Assembly (NCBI RefSeq): GCF_022549695.1
Contig: NZ_JAKZGS010000003.1
Coordinates: 124,001 to 188,000 of the forward strand
Reading direction: 5' to 3'
Length of the DNA stretch: 64,000 nucleotides
DNA from: Belliella calami
GTDB taxonomy: Bacteria; Bacteroidota; Bacteroidia; Cytophagales; Cyclobacteriaceae
Shown piece after piece: positions 54,291 through 62,900 of this stretch. How positions within the stretch are numbered: the stretch's first letter is position 1; every line of letters starts with the position of its first letter. Both the position numbers and the translations under genes were made by a program. Below the pieces are notes generated by a model. That model searched no databases, was not told the DNA's origin, and worked only from the letters and a program-made list of their open reading frames with translations.

Positions 54291-54321
54291 AAAACCCTCA
54301 AGCAATTGAGGGTTTTTTTTA
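54291..54321 (+). terminator. Terminator after Oar-like receptor
   Basis: AAAACCCTCAA-GCA-TTGAGGGTTTT hairpin followed by a run of T's. Confidence 0.92.
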
Positions 54322-54402
54322 TGCCTTTTTTCTCTTTTTCAAAACCAATTCTTTTTTTGATACCATTTCCATCACATTTTTCTATCTTCATACATTAATT
54401 CT

Positions 54403-55458
54403 ATGGAGCCAATTTTTCAAAATAATAAAATCGATCGGACTATCTGGGCTGAGGGTAGAGAATGTCTCTATTTTAGTGGCACTTCCTATTTGGGAATGTC
54501 TGCATCTGATGCTTTTGCTTCTTATGTCAATATTGGGATGCAACAATTTGGCCTTTCCCATGGATTGAGTAGGATAAATAATGTCCGACTGAAAATCTAC
54601 CAGGATTTCGAATTGTTTTTCGCAAAAAATGCCGGGGCTGAAAACGCTTTGGTTTTTAGCAGCGGCTTTCTGGCAGGTCATGCTGCCACTTCATTTTTGG
54701 AAAATGAAGTAGATGCGATTTTTATAGCTCCTGATACGCATCCAGCTGTTCTTCCCAATTCCTACAAAAAGCATATTTACCCAAATGCCAAAAGCTGGAT
54801 CCATGCTTGTCAGGAATTCGATAAGAATAACTTCGGTAAAAAACTTCTGATTCTTGCAAATGCAGTGGATGCTCTTAAGCCTGAAATCCACGATTTTTCT
54901 TGGATTGAAGCGCTTTCAGGTAGAAATGAATACATGCTTTTGATTGATGATAGCCATGCTTTTGGAACTACCGGTATTGATATTTTTGGGACATATAGCA
55001 AATGGAAAAAACTCCCTGTAGAACTCTTGATTTCTGGGTCTTTAGGGAAGGGCTTGGGAATTCCAGCAGGCATCGTACTGGGAAGCGAAAAGATTATCGA
55101 AAAACTCTCCCAACAAGCAATTTTCAGGGGAGCTTCTCCACCACCACCTGCATACCTTTGGGCTTTTTTGAATGCACAAACGCTATATCAAAACCAACAT
55201 AAAAAATTAAAACACAATATCAGTTTTTTTAAATCCATTGCAAGCGGGCTGAATTTGCAGACTTGTGATCATGACTTTCCTGTCTTTCGACTTTTTGTTG
55301 AGGACATTACACAGAGACTCTTGAATAATGACATCGTCATTTCTTCCTTTCCATACCCAAGCCCATCCGACCCAGCTGTCCACAGACTAGTAATCTCTGC
55401 TTGGCATGAAGAAAAGGACTTGTTGGACTTGAAAGCCGCTTTGGAAGCTGCTGTTTAA
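54403..55458 (+). CDS. Alpha-oxoamine synthase-like PLP enzyme (BioF/KBL fold)
   Basis: 351-aa fold-type I aminotransferase-family protein. 'SGTSYLGMS' near residue 25, the LLIDDSHAFGTTG motif near 185 and the Schiff-base lysine in SGSLGKGLGIPAG near 214 match 8-amino-7-oxononanoate synthase and glycine C-acetyltransferase. It is about 35-40 residues shorter than BioF, and no other biotin gene is in the window. A different acyl or amino acid substrate is therefore likely. A degenerate 'cttccaat' repeat follows the gene. Confidence 0.83.
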   Translation: MEPIFQNNKIDRTIWAEGRECLYFSGTSYLGMSASDAFASYVNIGMQQFGLSHGLSRINNVRLKIYQDFELFFAKNAGAENALVFSSGFLAGHAATSFLENEVDAIFIAPDTHPAVLPNSYKKHIYPNAKSWIHACQEFDKNNFGKKLLILANAVDALKPEIHDFSWIEALSGRNEYMLLIDDSHAFGTTGIDIFGTYSKWKKLPVELLISGSLGKGLGIPAGIVLGSEKIIEKLSQQAIFRGASPPPPAYLWAFLNAQTLYQNQHKKLKHNISFFKSIASGLNLQTCDHDFPVFRLFVEDITQRLLNNDIVISSFPYPSPSDPAVHRLVISAWHEEKDLLDLKAALEAAV

Positions 55459-55534
55459 CCACAGAGCTCACGAAGGTTTCACCAATGAATAAAATCCTCT
55501 CCACAATCTTCCAATCTTCCAATCTTAAAAATTT

Positions 55535-56737
55535 TTAATCTACCAACCGCCCAATCACTCTGGCCCTTCCACTCTTTATCCCAAAAAATGTAAATAGCAG
55601 CGTGCAAACGAGCATCAAGTAGATTAGATGATCCCAATCGCCGAAAATATCGAAAGCAACACCAAACAACAAGGGGCCTAGGGCAGCTAGATAGTAGCCA
55701 GCTGACTGAGACATTCCTGATAAGGAGGCAGTCACTTTTTCCGATCCTGTCCTCAATCCTATAAGCGTATAGGCTAAGGAAATACTCGAACCTAAACCCA
55801 ATCCTACCAACGTCAAACCCACATAATTCACCCAAAGGGTATGAATAAACAAGGAACTGAATCCGATCAGATACATGCTTCCCAATACCAAGATAATCCC
55901 AACTTGATCCTTGAACTTGACTGCAATAATTGGAGAAATAAATGTTCCAAGCAAACCCACCACCTGCATCAATGATATCAAAAGTCCAGCTTCTACAGGG
56001 CTCAACCCTCTGGAAATCATCATGTCAGGCAGCCAGGCTACCAACGTGAAAAATAGCAGCGACTGAATCCCCATAAATAAACTCACCTGCCATGCCAACC
56101 TGGATTTCCAAACATTGATTTTGATTTCATTTGCATGGATATCGATTATTGGTTTAGGGAATTTCGTTTGTGGTGCCCACATAAGGATCCCCATCAAGAT
56201 CAAAATCCCCCAAGATAAAAGAGAGCCCTGCCATCCAAGATTCAAGTCAATAGCCAATGGGGCACTGATCCCCGAAGCGATCGCTGCCGTTAGTGTCATT
56301 CCAGTAGTGTAAGATGCTGTTACGATTCCAATTTTTTGAGGGAGTCTATTTTTGATCAATGGAATCAGAAGCACATTGCAGATCACAATGCCAATTCCAG
56401 TCAGTCCTGTCCCAATGTACAACCAATGTGAACCTCCCAAAACCCTTACAATCGATCCTATCAGTAAGATGAATAGCGCCAATAAAATCGCTTGAGAATT
56501 ACCTAATTTTTTGCCAATAGCGGCTGAAAACAGTGAAAATGTAGCAAAAGTCAACAATGGCAATGTGGTCAAAAAACCAGCCCATCCGTTGGACAAACCA
56601 AGGTCTTCTCTGATCAATGGAATCAATGGACCCACAGCAGTGATGGACGGACGGAGGTTGAAAGCAACCAACATAATTCCAAGAAATAGAAATCCAGAAT
56701 TTTTGTAAAGAGGCTGTGAAGCTTGTTTTGTTGACAT
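55535..56737 (-). CDS. MFS transporter, CynX/NimT type
   Basis: 400 aa with twelve predicted helices. 'NLRPSITAVGPLIPLIREDLG' in helix 1 region (residues 27-47 approx.) is the hallmark of the CynX/NimT/YycB branch, whose members are assigned cyanate or 2-nitroimidazole transport. The substrate here is unknown. The ATG at 56737 is preferred; an upstream start adds nine residues. Confidence 0.85.
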   Translation of the reverse strand: MSTKQASQPLYKNSGFLFLGIMLVAFNLRPSITAVGPLIPLIREDLGLSNGWAGFLTTLPLLTFATFSLFSAAIGKKLGNSQAILLALFILLIGSIVRVLGGSHWLYIGTGLTGIGIVICNVLLIPLIKNRLPQKIGIVTASYTTGMTLTAAIASGISAPLAIDLNLGWQGSLLSWGILILMGILMWAPQTKFPKPIIDIHANEIKINVWKSRLAWQVSLFMGIQSLLFFTLVAWLPDMMISRGLSPVEAGLLISLMQVVGLLGTFISPIIAVKFKDQVGIILVLGSMYLIGFSSLFIHTLWVNYVGLTLVGLGLGSSISLAYTLIGLRTGSEKVTASLSGMSQSAGYYLAALGPLLFGVAFDIFGDWDHLIYLMLVCTLLFTFFGIKSGRARVIGRLVD

Positions 56738-56849
56738 GATTTTTATTTGACTCGCAATTTGCAAAAAAATAAGGTTCGTGCGAAGGTTTTTCCTTCATTC
56801 ACGAACCGTTATTGTTGTTAAGAGCTTTTTGTTAACCGTTGCCGTCTGA

Positions 56850-57884
56850 TTAACTATTCGTCTCTACCAAATCCTTCACACAAGCTACCCAAGTGTCATT
56901 TGAATTCAAGCTTGGCACCAAATCCCATTTTTCTCCTCCTAACTCCTCAAATTCTTCTTTGTATTCCTCACCTACTTCTACGGTGGTTTCGAGACAATCT
57001 GCTACAAAAGCAGGAGAGAATACAAGCACTTTTTTGATTCCTTTCTCTGCCAATTCTTTGATTACATCTTCTGTGTATGGCTTGATCCAAGGGTCTTTTC
57101 CTAGTCTTGATTGAAAGCATGTCATCACCTTTTCTTCAGGAAGACCAAGCTTCGCTGCAAGCAGTCTCGTCGTGTGGAAACACTGTCCCCGATAGCAGAA
57201 TTGATTTTTCTTGGTGTAGTTGCTACAGCACTTATCAGAAAGCTGACAGTATCCATCGACAGATCCTTTTCGGATTTGTCTTTCAGGGAGTCCATGATAG
57301 GAGAAAAGATACATGTCATATTCATCTTTCGCCATCATATCCCTTCCCAACTCAGCCCAAGCTTCCAAAAACAAGGGGTGCTCGACAAAATTGTTGATGA
57401 AAGTGATATTTGGAATTATTTGCCATGTTCTGGCTATTTCCATCACCCGGTCGGCCACAGAACCATTTGTAGCAGATGCGTATTGAGGGAAAAGAGGCAA
57501 TACAATGATTTTTTGAACATTGGCTTTGTTCAGTTTATTTAGCCCATCCTCTATGCTTGGAGTTTGATACCGCATCGCCATTTCTACAATGTATTTCTCA
57601 GGATCTAGTTTAGGGATCAGTTTATCTTTCAAGTCTTGCGTGTGGAAAAGCAATGGTGATCCTCTATCCGTCCATAATTTACGGTATTCTTTTGCTGATT
57701 TTGGAGCGCGAAAAGGAGCAATGATCAAATTCACCAACATCCATCTCGGAATAAATGGAAAGTCAATCACCCTTCCATCCATCAAAAATTCCCTTAAATA
57801 TTTTCTAACATCCCCAGTAGCGGTGCTGTCGGGTGTTCCAAGATTTACTAATAGGACGCCTATTTTTGCTTTATTTTTAGTCAT
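56850..57884 (-). CDS. hemH: Ferrochelatase
   Basis: Inserts Fe2+ into a porphyrin in haem synthesis. 344 aa. 'VLLVNLGTPDS' at residues 11-21, the active-site His in FSYHGLPERQIRKG near 197, and 'MTCFQSRLGKDPWIKPYTED' near 266 are conserved. A cysteine-rich stretch (GYCQLSDKCCSNYTKKNQFC and a further C) follows the active-site His at about 215-240. Some bacterial ferrochelatases carry a [2Fe-2S] cluster, so this may bind iron-sulfur, but this is not shown. Confidence 0.95.
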   Translation of the reverse strand: MTKNKAKIGVLLVNLGTPDSTATGDVRKYLREFLMDGRVIDFPFIPRWMLVNLIIAPFRAPKSAKEYRKLWTDRGSPLLFHTQDLKDKLIPKLDPEKYIVEMAMRYQTPSIEDGLNKLNKANVQKIIVLPLFPQYASATNGSVADRVMEIARTWQIIPNITFINNFVEHPLFLEAWAELGRDMMAKDEYDMYLFSYHGLPERQIRKGSVDGYCQLSDKCCSNYTKKNQFCYRGQCFHTTRLLAAKLGLPEEKVMTCFQSRLGKDPWIKPYTEDVIKELAEKGIKKVLVFSPAFVADCLETTVEVGEEYKEEFEELGGEKWDLVPSLNSNDTWVACVKDLVETNS

Positions 57885-58046
57885 AATGAAGGTATATACG
57901 AGAAGAATTCTTATTCAGAACCAAAAATACACCCTTTGGTTAGAAATATACCATTGAAAAAGTCAATCTTACTTAGATAGGTCTGATAATTTGAGTTTAT
58001 GAAGGTTTTTGATACGAAGGCACAAAGAGGATTTATGTCCTACTCC

Positions 58047-58192
58047 AAGGTCTGTGTTCACATAGACTTTTTTAAGACTATCCCACTAATAGTGTAAGTT
58101 CCACTCCAAGGTCTGTGTCTTCACAGACCTTTTTATAATGCTCTAACCAAAGAATATGTCTCAGCCAAAGTCTGTATCCTCACAGACCTTTT
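58047..58192. repeat. Three tandem hairpins (GTCTGTG..CACAGAC)
   Basis: Three copies of (A)AGGTCTGTGT-loop-ACAGACCTTTT at 58047-58073, 58108-58134 and 58167-58192, spaced 61 and 59 bp. The first and third are slightly decayed. They lie in the 438-bp gap between hemH and the DUF4252 gene, which otherwise holds nothing gene-like. Two more copies occur at 63835-63910. Confidence 0.85.
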
Positions 58193-58322
58193 CATAAGAA
58201 TATGTCTTTCAGATTTTTTATGTTAAAACTTGTACTGTGTCAAAAGGGAAATGGCTTGTGGGGACACAAGCCATTGTGTCAGAGTTTTGTTTTATAATAC
58301 CTTTGTAGCGAATACTTCACGT

Positions 58323-58808
58323 TTACTTGCCAACTGATTTTCCTACCTCAGAAAGCATCTTCGAATCAAAGTCCCCTTTGAGTTCAATAATGATAAAGTC
58401 GCTGTTTTTGTCATTTACCATCAGTACGATGTCATTGATTTTTGAATTTCCTTTGGTGTAGATCATGACATTGTTGTTTTTTTCGCTCACCTCCATCATC
58501 AGATCAAACTTCTCTTTTTCCAAGCCTTTTTGAAGCCCCATAAACTCAGCTTTTGAGCTGGCAACAGCTGGGAGTTTAAAGAATTTTACTTTTTCGAGAG
58601 ATTTTGTAAGCAAAGAGGATTGGTCTTCGTCCAAGTTGATGTTGAAACCTTTGGCAAAATTCATAAAGTTTCCACCGAGATCCATGTGGAAGAAGTCAGG
58701 GTTGCTTTTGTGTTTTTGGTACAATGCCTCTACCGATTTGCTTTGTGCAAAAGAATTTTGGGCGATAAGTACAAAGAATGCTGCGAATACTATAAGGTAC
58801 TTTTTCAT
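58323..58808 (-). CDS. DUF4252 family exported protein
   Basis: 161 aa, signal peptide to about NSFAQS. The DUF4252 pattern is visible: 'ALYQKHKSNPDFFHMDLGGN', a helix pair, then 'VMIYTKGNSKINDIVLMVND' and 'FIIIELKGDFD'. Function unknown. A second DUF4252 gene lies in the same minus-strand cluster, 0.9 kb upstream, next to a sigma/anti-sigma pair. Confidence 0.82.
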   Translation of the reverse strand: MKKYLIVFAAFFVLIAQNSFAQSKSVEALYQKHKSNPDFFHMDLGGNFMNFAKGFNINLDEDQSSLLTKSLEKVKFFKLPAVASSKAEFMGLQKGLEKEKFDLMMEVSEKNNNVMIYTKGNSKINDIVLMVNDKNSDFIIIELKGDFDSKMLSEVGKSVGK

Positions 58809-58818
58809 GATGTTGAAA

Positions 58819-59346
58819 TTATTTGTTTAGTGTGTTTTGTAGTTGAAATTTCAGCCTGTCCTTTTCTTTGGTTTTTGGCTTGTATTTGAAATAAAGAAGT
58901 TCGTAATTCTCTTTACCTGTAGCTAAAAAATAAACTTCTTCTTGTTCTATAGAGCCGTTTGAGAACATGTAGAAAATTTCCTCTCCATCGAATTTTTCAA
59001 AAACAGGTATGTAATTATCAGAAACAGATTCTCTTAATAATTCAGCTAGAAATTTCCCAGAGACTTGGTTTTTTAAATAAGTTGCAGAGACTAATTTCTC
59101 AAAATTCTTAAAGTCAATCACAAGCTCAGAATTATCCTTTTCATCAAATATCAATTTATAGTACGCACTGAATTCAGTTACATTGGCGTCTTTTAATAAA
59201 TCATTTTCCCAAGGCCATAGTAGTTTTGCATCAACGGGTTTTTCTAATTGCATATTAATAGCGTCATAAGGATCTTTTTGCCCAAACGCACTTTGCATAA
59301 TCAGTACTAAAAATGTTGTAGTAAAAAGGATATATTGCTTTTTCAT
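58819..59346 (-). CDS. Exported protein of unknown function in DUF4252 cluster
   Basis: 175 aa with a signal peptide (cleavage near SAFGQKD). The rest is mixed alpha/beta with 'EIFYMFSNGSIEQEEVYFLA' and a basic C-terminal coil (KPKTKEKDRLKFQLQNTL). It may be a far relative of DUF4252 by size, position and layout, but the signature is not there. It is 10 bp upstream of the DUF4252 gene on the same strand. Confidence 0.68.
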   Translation of the reverse strand: MKKQYILFTTTFLVLIMQSAFGQKDPYDAINMQLEKPVDAKLLWPWENDLLKDANVTEFSAYYKLIFDEKDNSELVIDFKNFEKLVSATYLKNQVSGKFLAELLRESVSDNYIPVFEKFDGEEIFYMFSNGSIEQEEVYFLATGKENYELLYFKYKPKTKEKDRLKFQLQNTLNK

Positions 59347-59651
59347 TGTCTTTAATATTTTAATTTCAACTTATATTTTTTTACTCTTAATAAGAGGTTT
59401 GTTGTTTCTTCATTTTTCCTAATAAGCTTTTTAGCTTTTATGTTCGTATTGCAACTCTAAACCTTCGTCTTCCCTAAGTAGCAATGGGTTGTCATGACCT
59501 GAAATATTTGATACTTTTTATTGTTCCCATTTCTTTGTACAAAGACGGAAGGAGACCTCGATCCCAAATGCTTTTGGGATCGAGGTGACGTAGTCGTAAA
59601 AGGCACACTCGTTTTTTTCTCGCCTCTCGCTTCTCGCCTGACGCTTCTTCC
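59347..59651. other. 305-bp gap with strong palindrome
   Basis: Between two genes of the minus-strand cluster. Bases 59556-59585 form a 13-bp perfect stem CCTCGATCCCAAA-TGCT-TTTGGGATCGAGG without a U tail on the minus strand. A 'ctcgcctctcgcttctcgcc' low-complexity tract lies at about 59619-59640. No gene. Confidence 0.65.
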
Positions 59652-60176
59652 TCACTTGCCTCCTTTATACTTCTCCATTCCGGGGATATTGGTTTTGTCT
59701 GCGAGGATGTTGAGGTCTTCGTAGGTGAAATTCCCAAGCATGCTGAGCAGCGTGAAGTTTTCTGCCGAACCTGTGAGCATCAATAGTTCCCGGACTCTGC
59801 CTCCTTCTTCACGTACCATGAATTTCACACTTGAAGTCTTGTCTTGGATGTCCATCAATTCTTCGTATTTGTTTTTGGTCAAAGTGGACATTGCCTCATT
59901 ATAAAGTGGCTTTCCATTGATTTTTTCAGCAGTAAGAATTCTGATACCTCGGATTTTGGTGATCAATTCACCAAGGTCTGCGGCTTCTTTATCTGTTTTG
60001 ACATCATTAGATTTGAGAAAACCTCCAGCCATTTGCATCATCTTTGGACTGATATATACTCTTGAAAAGCGGTCATCATCCATGTATTTGGAGAAGAACT
60101 TGACGATAGCATCGTCTTGTGCCTGTACACCTGAGACGATCAGGAATAGTGACAGGATTAAAGTAACTCTTTTCAT
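59652..60176 (-). CDS. DUF4252 family exported protein, sigma-linked copy
   Basis: 174 aa with signal peptide to about SGVQAQDD. 'FFSKYMDDDRFSRVYISPKM', 'IRGIRILTAEKINGKPLYNE' and 'LLMLTGSAENFTLLSMLGNF' carry the DUF4252 layout. It lies 5 bp after the anti-sigma-like gene, so it is very likely part of its operon and perhaps a target or sensor of the ECF factor. Biochemical role unknown. Confidence 0.84.
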   Translation of the reverse strand: MKRVTLILSLFLIVSGVQAQDDAIVKFFSKYMDDDRFSRVYISPKMMQMAGGFLKSNDVKTDKEAADLGELITKIRGIRILTAEKINGKPLYNEAMSTLTKNKYEELMDIQDKTSSVKFMVREEGGRVRELLMLTGSAENFTLLSMLGNFTYEDLNILADKTNIPGMEKYKGGK

Positions 60177-60181
60177 AATAT

Positions 60182-60613
60182 TTAATTTTTCTCTTTTGAT
60201 TGAAACAGTTCTTGAGGGGTGTTCAAATGCTTGAAGTCCTCCATCACCTGCATGCTATTTGTCCCCTTTTCCAGCTGTGCATTGATCAACGCAAAAGCTT
60301 GCATGACTTCCAGATAGGCTTGTTTTTCAGCTTCCTGCTGTTGGTATTGCCAAATTGCTATGCCTGACACAAAAAGAATGATCAGTCCAGCAGCGATATT
60401 CATCCAGATTGGAAGTCTTGATTTTGGAGTTTTAACTGGGAGTGAAAATGGTTTTTCACTTAGGTTTGATAGCTCTTCAATTCCAAGAAAAAAGGCTTTT
60501 TCGGATTGATATCCTTCGATTTGGGAAAGGATAAGGCGTAGCCTTTTTTCTTCCTGCAATGAAGTCTCACCGTCCCAGTATTTATCCAATAATTTTTCTA
60601 ATTCCTCCTTCAT
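60182..60613 (-). CDS. Probable anti-sigma factor (single-pass membrane protein)
   Basis: 143 aa. The cytoplasmic N-terminal part starts 'LEKLLDKYWDGETSLQEEKRL', a typical anti-sigma-like helical start. One transmembrane helix follows (about residues 72-90, MNIAAGLIILFVSGIAIWQ), then a short, helical outer part. No zinc HxxxCxxC motif is visible. The start overlaps the sigma gene stop (ATGA), a classic sigma/anti-sigma coupling. Confidence 0.78.
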   Translation of the reverse strand: MKEELEKLLDKYWDGETSLQEEKRLRLILSQIEGYQSEKAFFLGIEELSNLSEKPFSLPVKTPKSRLPIWMNIAAGLIILFVSGIAIWQYQQQEAEKQAYLEVMQAFALINAQLEKGTNSMQVMEDFKHLNTPQELFQSKEKN

Positions 60614-61092
60614 TTCTGTTGCATTAAGTAATCCCGCAATGACTTTCTGGCTCTGTGGAGGTTGACCTTGACTTGGTCTAAGCTTACCTCTAAGTATTCG
60701 GATATTTCTTCGTAACTCAAGCCTTCTACTTCTCTTAGTTGAAATACTTCCCGCTGTTTGTCTGGTAATTTCTCCAGGAATTTGAATACCAATCGCAGCC
60801 TCTTTGGGCTTTCGTCATCATACTCCTTCGTTTCTTCCTCAAACTCTTTGTCCCCGAGTGACTCTAGTCTTTTGGTGGAGCGGAAATGTTGCAAGCTTTC
60901 ATTTTTCAGACTTCTTACCATCCAGCCTGTAGGATTTTCCATTTTTTGAAGATCATTCCTTTGGAGCCATGCTTTTTCAAAAACCTGCTGTAGCACATCA
61001 TTGGCGACGTCTCTGTCTTTCACCCAGAGATATGCCATGCGGTATAGCTTGCTTTTTAGAGGCCAAATATGTGCTTCAAAAAATGTCTTCAT
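60610..61092 (-). CDS. ECF-type RNA polymerase sigma factor
   Basis: 160-aa sigma-70 family protein with region 2 ('KLYRMAYLWVKDRDVANDVL', 'NPTGWMVRSLKNESLQHFR') and region 4 ('LPDKQREVFQLREVEGLSYE', 'DQVKVNLHRARKSLRDYL'). No extra domains. Coupled by 4 bp to the anti-sigma-like gene; the following DUF4252 genes are likely members of its regulon. Confidence 0.93.
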   Translation of the reverse strand: MKTFFEAHIWPLKSKLYRMAYLWVKDRDVANDVLQQVFEKAWLQRNDLQKMENPTGWMVRSLKNESLQHFRSTKRLESLGDKEFEEETKEYDDESPKRLRLVFKFLEKLPDKQREVFQLREVEGLSYEEISEYLEVSLDQVKVNLHRARKSLRDYLMQQK

Positions 61093-61270
61093 TCAGGTAG
61101 GTGATGCATGAGTTTGGGAAATGTTACAGCAATTTGAAAAAAAATATCAACTTAGACTCAATTTAAATTATTCAAATAAATAGTATGCATGCCTACTATT
61201 TATTATTTTGCACTGTCAACAAAAGAAACAATGAGCCCAACAAATCAACATACTGAAAAAATAGAAGGCA

Positions 61271-61299
61271 TAAAAAAAGTCCCGAAAGATTCGGGACTT
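61271..61299 (-). terminator. Terminator of tRNA-Phe
   Basis: On the minus strand AGTCCCGAA-TCT-TTCGGGACT is followed by seven T's. It lies 1 bp past the tRNA 3' end. Confidence 0.92.
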
Positions 61300-61300
61300 G

Positions 61301-61373
61301 TGGTGATGAGTGGATTCGAACCACCGACTCACGGATTTTCAGTCCGATGCTCTACCAACTGAGCTACATCACC
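61301..61373 (-). tRNA. tRNA-Phe (GAA)
   Basis: 73 bases on the minus strand: acceptor GGTGATG/CATCACC plus discriminator A, D-arm GCTCAGTTGGTAGAGC, anticodon loop CTGAAAA with GAA, T-arm GGTTCGAATCC. CCA is not encoded. It is followed by a strong terminator. Confidence 0.97.
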
Positions 61374-61480
61374 GTTTACCGTTTAAAGTGATGCAAAGGT
61401 AGATATTTGTTGCTTTCTTGCAAATGAATTGATCAAAAAAAATATAAATATTTCAGTCCAAATACACTAATACAAACAAT

Positions 61481-62815
61481 ATGAGCATTTTACCTCAGAT
61501 AGTTTTTCTTCTGATTTTTGCCGTAGCAGGTTATTTTCTCTTCAAGAGAATCTCTTATCTCAAAAGAAACATATTTCTCGGCAAAGCAGAATCTAGAAAT
61601 GATCGTCCAAATGATCGTTGGAAAACGATGCTTTTGGTCGCATTAGGTCAAAAGAAGATGTTTAAACGAATCATTCCAGCATTTCTTCATCTATTGATTT
61701 ATGTGGCTTTTATTGTCATCAATTTGGAGGTTTTGGAATTTGTGATCGATGGGATTACCGGAAGTCATAGAATCTTTGCACCTTTCTTGGGAGGGTTTTA
61801 TGGTGTTGCCATGAATATCTTTGAATTTCTGGCCATAGCTGTTTTGGTTTCCTGTTTTGCTTTCTTGATTAGAAGAAATATCATGAGAGTAGATCGTTTG
61901 ACCAAGTCAGAGCTGAAAGGATGGCCTGCAATGGATGCAAATCTGATTTTGATTATTGAAATCGTATTGATGTTTGCCATTTTGACGATGAACGCCACCG
62001 ATCAGATACTTGCAACAAGGGGAGTGGAAGGTTACACGCTACTGAATGGATTATTCTTTAGTGATTTGATACAACCTTTGTTTATCAATATAAGTGATTC
62101 TGCTTTGGTATTTATTGAGAGATTTGCTTGGTGGTTCCATATTGTTGGGATTTTGGCATTTGCTATATATGTGACTTACTCCAAGCATTTACATATATTC
62201 TTGGCATTCCCAAATACTTGGTATTCGAACCTGAAGCCAAAAGGTGAGATCAGCAACATGCCTGAAGTAACCAATGAGGTAAATATGATGCTTGGGATCC
62301 ATGTAGAGGGCAATCAAGAGCCCCCTGCTGAAATCAGTAGATTTGGGGCAAAAGACATCAATGACCTGAGTTGGGTCAATGTGATGAATGCTTACAGCTG
62401 CACCGAATGCGGTAGATGCACAGCAGAGTGTCCTGCCAATATCACTGGGAAAAAGCTATCACCAAGAAAGATCATGATGGATGTTCGTGATAGAGCGGAA
62501 GAAGTTGGTAGAAGCATAGATGCGGGTGGGCCAGGATTGGAAGATGGGAAGTCACTTTTGGGTGATTATACAACCAAAGAGGAAATCAATGCTTGTACCT
62601 CCTGTAATGCCTGTGTAGAAGCTTGCCCAGTAAATATCGATCCACTATCGATTATCCTTCAGATGCGAAGATATGTCGCAATGGAAGAATCAGGTACCCC
62701 TGCACAGTGGAATGCGATGTTCCAAAATATGGAAACTAGCTTTTCCCCTTGGAAATTTGCCCCAACTGATAGGTTCAACTGGGCTGAGAAAATCAAGGAT
62801 GAAGAAGTAAAATAA
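61481..62815 (+). CDS. Membrane iron-sulfur oxidoreductase, HdrC/HdrE-like fusion
   Basis: 444 aa. The N-terminal half has about five or six transmembrane helices, with His residues suited to bind haem (HLLIYVAF, FHIVGI). The C-terminal cytoplasmic half has two [4Fe-4S] ferredoxin motifs, CTECGRCTAECPA (from C307) and CTSCNACVEACPVN (from C372). This layout recalls NarI/HdrE fused to HdrC. It should pass electrons between quinone and the CCG-domain partner encoded next. Physiological partner unknown. Confidence 0.86.
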   Translation: MSILPQIVFLLIFAVAGYFLFKRISYLKRNIFLGKAESRNDRPNDRWKTMLLVALGQKKMFKRIIPAFLHLLIYVAFIVINLEVLEFVIDGITGSHRIFAPFLGGFYGVAMNIFEFLAIAVLVSCFAFLIRRNIMRVDRLTKSELKGWPAMDANLILIIEIVLMFAILTMNATDQILATRGVEGYTLLNGLFFSDLIQPLFINISDSALVFIERFAWWFHIVGILAFAIYVTYSKHLHIFLAFPNTWYSNLKPKGEISNMPEVTNEVNMMLGIHVEGNQEPPAEISRFGAKDINDLSWVNVMNAYSCTECGRCTAECPANITGKKLSPRKIMMDVRDRAEEVGRSIDAGGPGLEDGKSLLGDYTTKEEINACTSCNACVEACPVNIDPLSIILQMRRYVAMEESGTPAQWNAMFQNMETSFSPWKFAPTDRFNWAEKIKDEEVK

Positions 62816-62816
62816 A

Positions 62817-62895
62817 TAGACACAAGACATAAGACGTGAGACATAAGAAAAGCTTTTTTTTTAGTCTCATATCTCAAGTCTCATATCTCAAATCT
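62817..62895. repeat. Polypurine/polypyrimidine low-complexity repeat inside operon
   Basis: 'gacacaagacataagacgtg' reads on the plus strand up to a T run, then 'agtctcatatctcaagtctc' follows, giving a loose inverted repeat between the two iron-sulfur genes. The same words occur at 9999-10029, 19205-19315, 44040-44095 and 46555-46660. Confidence 0.65.
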
Positions 62896-62900
62896 AAATT

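Noticed and set aside
57111-57542. 143-codon plus-strand frame
   Set aside because: Antisense to hemH, a fully conserved gene; no independent support.
58047-58192. Possible CRISPR array
   Set aside because: Only three units, the repeats are self-complementary hairpins with decayed copies, spacers are related to each other, and no cas gene is near.
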